Below are positions 60,737 to 64,000 of a stretch of DNA of 64,000 nt, piece after piece. Position 1 is the first letter of the stretch, and each line of letters opens with the position of its first letter. The position numbers and the translations under genes were made by a program. Source of the stretch: Thalassobius sp049116315 (GTDB lineage Bacteria > Pseudomonadota > Alphaproteobacteria > Rhodobacterales > Rhodobacteraceae); assembly GCA_049116315.1 (NCBI GenBank), contig JAGDZD010000006.1:1-64000 (forward strand), given 5' to 3'. The notes under the pieces were generated by a model, which saw only the letters and a list, made by a program, of their open reading frames with translations, was not told the origin of the DNA and made no database searches.

Positions 60737-61362
60737 TGTGTTGCTGCCATTTGTTCTGCACGCGCCAAATCATCGGGCGTATTCACGTTAAAGAAAGGGG
60801 CAGCGGCAGAGTCAAAAACCACCTCTGCGCACCCGTTTTGATCTGCCCATTGGCGAACTTTGCGCTGCCCGGCGAGCAAATCCGCCCGCAACCTGTCGCG
60901 CAAGGACACAGACCAGATGCCAAAGGTGGGCTGGCGCATTCTGCCGCGTTCATCATCAACGGTTGCAGCCTGAACAATCGGGGCCCGCGCCAAAGCTGGG
61001 CGCAATTGATCGACCAAGGTGGCGGGGAAAAACGGTGTATCTGCGGCCACGCTTACAACATGGCTGGCCCCTTGGTGCGCCGCCCATACCATCCCGGCCA
61101 AAATCCCGGCCAGAGGACCGGCAAAACCTTCGACCTCATCAGCGACAACGGGAACGCCAAAGGACGAAAACCGCTCAGCAGGGCCGTTGGCATTCAACAC
61201 AATTGGACCCACCTGGGGGCGCAGTCGCGCAAGCACGTGATCAAGCATCGTCACGGCGCCAAGCGACAGCAAACATTTGTCCCCACCGCCCATGCGCTGC
61301 GATCGTCCTCCGGCCAAAACGACGCCCGGCAATAGGTGTTTGTCTGCGGGGGTATTTTCCAT
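60733..61362 (-). CDS. mobA: Molybdenum cofactor guanylyltransferase MobA
   Basis: This 209-residue nucleotidyltransferase has the GTP-binding segment LAGGRSQRMGGGDKCLL and VAADTPFFPATLVDQL. It adds GMP to molybdopterin. ATG 61362 is preceded by AAGGA; an open extension to 61458 exists. It pairs with mobB and, with the MOSC gene at 19.3 kb, shows molybdoenzyme use, though no molybdoenzyme is in the window. Confidence 0.92.
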   Translation of the reverse strand: MENTPADKHLLPGVVLAGGRSQRMGGGDKCLLSLGAVTMLDHVLARLRPQVGPIVLNANGPAERFSSFGVPVVADEVEGFAGPLAGILAGMVWAAHQGASHVVSVAADTPFFPATLVDQLRPALARAPIVQAATVDDERGRMRQPTFGIWSVSLRDRLRADLLAGQRKVRQWADQNGCAEVVFDSAAAPFFNVNTPDDLARAEQMAATQ

Positions 61363-61458
61363 TCCTTGGCCTTTCCCGCCGTTTGGTAACTTTGCAGCTG
61401 CGGCTGTCGCCCGTTTGATCAGTCGGCCATGGGGCCGGCGCGCAGCCTTTTGGTGCAT

Positions 61459-61494
61459 TTAGACCGCCCAAAGCGCCAATGACAATGCGGTCAT
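61459..61494 (-). CDS. Possible 11-codon leader peptide of mobA
   Basis: AGGAGTT precedes an ATG at 61494 opening MTALSLALWAV, then stop. It lies about 100 bp upstream of mobA in the same direction. The spacing to a good ribosome site is the only support; no attenuator hairpin with T-run is evident. Confidence 0.2.
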   Translation of the reverse strand: MTALSLALWAV

Positions 61495-61628
61495 AGCAAC
61501 TCCTGTGCTTTGCTGGGATATCGGGGGCTAAGTCGCAGACCCATTGCAGATTGTTTGTTTGCCCCTCTGCGGCACTTGGGCCTGCCCTGCCCCATAGACA
61601 CGCCACGGGCGCTGTCCTAACTAAGGGC

Positions 61629-61877
61629 ATGACACAGAGTGTAGAAATAGACGCGCTTGGGCTATTGTGCCCCCTGCCCGTGTTGCGCTTGCGCAAACGC
61701 ATCCAAGGCCTGCCCTCGGGCAGCAAAGTTGTTGTTCTGGCAGATGATCCCGCAGCCCTGATCGACATTGCACATTTTTGCAATGAGGCGGGGCATAGCT
61801 ATGGCGGGGCCGATCCCATAGACGGCCCAACCCCAGAGGGCAAAGCCCCGCATCGCTATTACGTCACAACCAAATAG
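61629..61877 (+). CDS. TusA-like sulfur carrier protein
   Basis: This 82-residue protein of the TusA/SirA fold has the active Cys14 in LGLLCPLPVLRLRKRI. Such proteins carry persulfide sulfur for tRNA thiolation or cofactor assembly. ATG 61629 (MTQSVEIDAL) is chosen over the longer upstream open frame. It stands divergent from mobA, and sulfur supply to molybdenum cofactor is possible but not shown. Confidence 0.85.
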   Translation: MTQSVEIDALGLLCPLPVLRLRKRIQGLPSGSKVVVLADDPAALIDIAHFCNEAGHSYGGADPIDGPTPEGKAPHRYYVTTK

Positions 61878-61942
61878 AGCGACCCAGGGCACAATTCTGG
61901 CCCCCAGACGCAGAGGGCTTCAACGTTGCCCCTCAAGAAGCG

Positions 61943-63844
61943 TCATAGAGCGCGGCGCAACACACCGGCTGGCGGCAAAAGCCCCACTTCGGTTTCAACC
62001 GGTTGCGTTGTGTGATTGAACCAGAACTCTTCGGTTGCGGTTTGGCGTGTCCTAATCCCTTCGGGCATGGCACGCACCGCAATCTCAGCACTGTCGCACA
62101 CCAAGGCAACAAGCCGGTCAAAGCCCGTAGCGTCCAGCCATGCACCATTGTAGAAGACCGTGCCATTTTGCTTAAGGATTGAGGCGCCGGTTTGGGTTTG
62201 CATCACATCACGCGCGCCCCCTTCCAACTCTTCAACATAGCCCAAAACAGTGCCACCACCGGCCAAAGCAACTGGCATATCTGGACGCAGGCTTTCCACC
62301 CGCGACACCGTTACATCCACGCCGTCAATGCCCGGCGGCAATCCTTCGGGGATGTTGAACTGAGCGTCACGCGCACCGGTGCGCGGACCGTAAACAGTAT
62401 GCGCGCCACTGGCCGTAAGCGCCTTTTGCAGCTCTGTTGGCAGGTGGATCAAGCCGGGTACAAACACCGCCCGGTATCCGGCAAAGTCGCGACAGCTGGC
62501 CGGGATGATATCAATGGTCAACCCAGCGCGACGCAGCGCGCGGTATTGATCCAGAACCAGTCCAAAATAGTCCAAACCTGCGCCATGGGGCTGCGTGCTC
62601 CAGGCCCAGTCGGCATCATAATCAAAGACGATCGCCACAGGGGCCTGTGCGGGCTGCACATCTGGTGCGTCGCTCAATTCATTGGCGACTTGGCGCGCCT
62701 CGATGATGGCTGGCGCATCAACACTGTCAGGGCGCAGCATGCCCGCATGCATCTGCTCTTGTGCCATCGGCGCCTGACGCCAACGGAAATAACACACGGC
62801 TTCGGCACCGTGCGCAAAGGCTTCCCAACTCCACAAACGCACCATACCATCCAGCGGCGACGGGTTATACGGCGCCCAGTTCACCGGACCGGGTTGCTGC
62901 TCCATCACCCACCAGCGCCCTTTGCCAACCGCACGGTAGAGATCGTGGTGCAGAGCTTGAAAGTCGGGATCGCCCTGACGCGCATAGTCGCGTTGGGTTT
63001 GGGCGTCAGCCCCCACCCGATCCTCAAGGAAGCCAAGCGGATAGCTGTCCCAGCTGGCGATCTCCAAGTCATCCCCAACCTTGAAATGATCAAACTCGGT
63101 GATCCGGCCCATATAGTTGTGAGCAATGGGCGCAACACTGTGTTGTTTGATGATTTCGACCTGCGCCTTGTTATAGGCCACCACCTGATCAGAGCTGAAC
63201 CGTTTAAACGCCAGCACATGTGCAGGGGCAGGTTCCGTCACCGTCAGGTTTGGCAAATCGACCTGATCAAATCGCGTGTACTCCATCGACCAAAACACCG
63301 TGCCCCATGCCGCATTCAACGCGTCAACGGTGCCATATTCCTGTTCCAACCACCGCTGAAACGCCGCCCGAGCCGCTGGAGAGTAGCTGATCACCGTGTC
63401 ATGACAGCCATATTCATTGTCCGTCTGCCACGCTGCGATATAGGGATTTGGACCATAGCGTTCTGCCAATTTGGCCACGATGCGCTGGCTTTCCGCAAAA
63501 TAACCTTCGTGACTGAAACAGTAGTGACGCCGCGACCCAAAGCCCCGCACACGCCCCTCCGCATCCACCGCAAACATATCGGGATGGCGATCCGCCATCC
63601 AGCGCGGTGGCGTGGCTGTTGGTGTGCCCAAAACAACCTTCAGCCCCGCTTGCCCCAACACATCAATGGCGCGATCCAACCAGCCCCACTGAAACTGATC
63701 ATAGCTCGGCTCTAACCGAGACCAAGCGAACTCGCCGATCCGCACCCAGGTCAGGCCCGCCTCAACCATGCGGCGGGCGTCGTCGGCCCAAACATCCTCG
63801 GACCAATGTTCAGGGTAATAGCAGGTGCCTAGAGTGCGGCGCAT
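61943..63844 (-). CDS. Beta-galactosidase, glycoside hydrolase family 42
   Basis: This 633-residue TIM-barrel GH42 protein has acid/base Glu144 in AAWQTDNEYGC and nucleophile Glu315 in WVMEQQPGPVNW. Domain B (about 390-560) and a C-terminal beta domain follow. No signal peptide, so it acts on intracellular galactosides. It begins 9 bp after an SMP-30-like gene, pointing to a sugar-use operon continuing right of the window. Confidence 0.92.
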   Translation of the reverse strand: MRRTLGTCYYPEHWSEDVWADDARRMVEAGLTWVRIGEFAWSRLEPSYDQFQWGWLDRAIDVLGQAGLKVVLGTPTATPPRWMADRHPDMFAVDAEGRVRGFGSRRHYCFSHEGYFAESQRIVAKLAERYGPNPYIAAWQTDNEYGCHDTVISYSPAARAAFQRWLEQEYGTVDALNAAWGTVFWSMEYTRFDQVDLPNLTVTEPAPAHVLAFKRFSSDQVVAYNKAQVEIIKQHSVAPIAHNYMGRITEFDHFKVGDDLEIASWDSYPLGFLEDRVGADAQTQRDYARQGDPDFQALHHDLYRAVGKGRWWVMEQQPGPVNWAPYNPSPLDGMVRLWSWEAFAHGAEAVCYFRWRQAPMAQEQMHAGMLRPDSVDAPAIIEARQVANELSDAPDVQPAQAPVAIVFDYDADWAWSTQPHGAGLDYFGLVLDQYRALRRAGLTIDIIPASCRDFAGYRAVFVPGLIHLPTELQKALTASGAHTVYGPRTGARDAQFNIPEGLPPGIDGVDVTVSRVESLRPDMPVALAGGGTVLGYVEELEGGARDVMQTQTGASILKQNGTVFYNGAWLDATGFDRLVALVCDSAEIAVRAMPEGIRTRQTATEEFWFNHTTQPVETEVGLLPPAGVLRRAL

Positions 63845-63853
63845 GACGTGTCC

Positions 63854-64000
63854 TTACAGGATAACTTGGTGTTCTTTTTGGCCTATGACATCCATCGAGA
63901 TGGCAAAGGTTTGACCCGCAGGGGCCGGCTTGCCGCCGTTGGCTGCACTGGTCACATAAAGTTGGTTCAAATCCGGGCCGCAAAACGCGGGGCATGTGGC
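63854..64000 (-). CDS. SMP-30/gluconolactonase family protein, C-terminal end (partial)
   Basis: The 48 codons before the stop at 63854-63856 read ATCPAFCGPDLNQLYVTSA and then AGQTFAISMDVIG, matching the C-terminus of the SMP-30/gluconolactonase/LRE-like family of six-bladed propellers. The gene starts beyond the right edge of the window. It lies 9 bp upstream of the GH42 gene. Confidence 0.8.
   Translation of the reverse strand, partial: ATCPAFCGPDLNQLYVTSAANGGKPAPAGQTFAISMDVIGQKEHQVIL

Noticed and set aside
62192..63715. 507-codon open frame on the plus strand
   Set aside because: It is antisense to the GH42 gene, whose catalytic residues and family motifs are intact; the product has no domain likeness.

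Overview
The window looks like a 64 kb chromosomal core segment of an alphaproteobacterium, most likely a Rhodobacterales/Roseobacter-group member. This is inferred from protein character, from the layout of the Tad pilus locus, from the linkage of ruvCAB with tol-pal, from a phosphatidylcholine synthase gene, and from moderate GC content. I see no rRNA, tRNA, CRISPR array, insertion sequence or prophage. Nearly all coding space is intact housekeeping or envelope genes, so the unusual material is mostly in intergenic DNA and in a few poorly described proteins.

Layout: 1-12.0 kb (+) is a Tad/Flp pilus assembly locus: flp pilin, cpaB, secretin cpaC, an OmpA-like lipoprotein, cpaE/tadZ, cpaF/tadA, tadB, tadC, two TPR lipoproteins, prepilin peptidase, and an AAA+ ATPase of unclear role. 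12.2-15.3 kb (+) holds a ligase-associated-type DEXH helicase and its PdeM phosphoesterase. 15.3-19.9 kb (-) holds a membrane LytTR regulator, folD, fhs and a MOSC protein. 20.3-33.1 kb (-) is a long envelope/repair block transcribed as ruvC-ruvA-ruvB-mazG-hypothetical-thpR-ybgC-tolQ-tolR-tolA-tolB-pal-cpoB-tilS-ftsH, with a 20-residue membrane peptide frame just before ruvC. 33.4-40.0 kb has a DUF1127 protein, a small membrane protein, prmA, a MATE and an MFS transporter, and priA.

40.1-43.7 kb contains fsa, a DUF484 gene, xerC and pcs. The block from DUF484 to pcs is bracketed by two clusters of perfect 9-bp DnaA boxes (four and six copies). This is the most striking non-coding signal in the window and marks either a candidate replication origin or a DnaA-titrating/regulatory locus. 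43.7-51.6 kb carries ogt, ileS, a truncated haemoglobin, the coupled ycjX-GNAT-ycjF set and truA. 51.7-54.2 kb (-) is the 5-oxoprolinase operon pxpB-pxpC-pxpA. A rod-like structured RNA candidate precedes purU (54.7 kb). The right end has a kinase-like P-loop protein, an enoyl-CoA hydratase, the copper operon copA-cueR with a MerR-type promoter, mobA-mobB, a TusA-like protein, a GH42 beta-galactosidase and the C-terminal end of an SMP-30/gluconolactonase gene cut by the window edge.

Two dispersed repeat families were found by eye. One is a roughly 30-bp element with core GAGTATTTT..GCAAGATGAA (three copies). The other is a roughly 45-bp AT-rich double hairpin (two clear copies and one possible variant). 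One-carbon metabolism (folD, fhs, purU) and molybdenum cofactor functions (mobA, mobB, MOSC) recur across the window.
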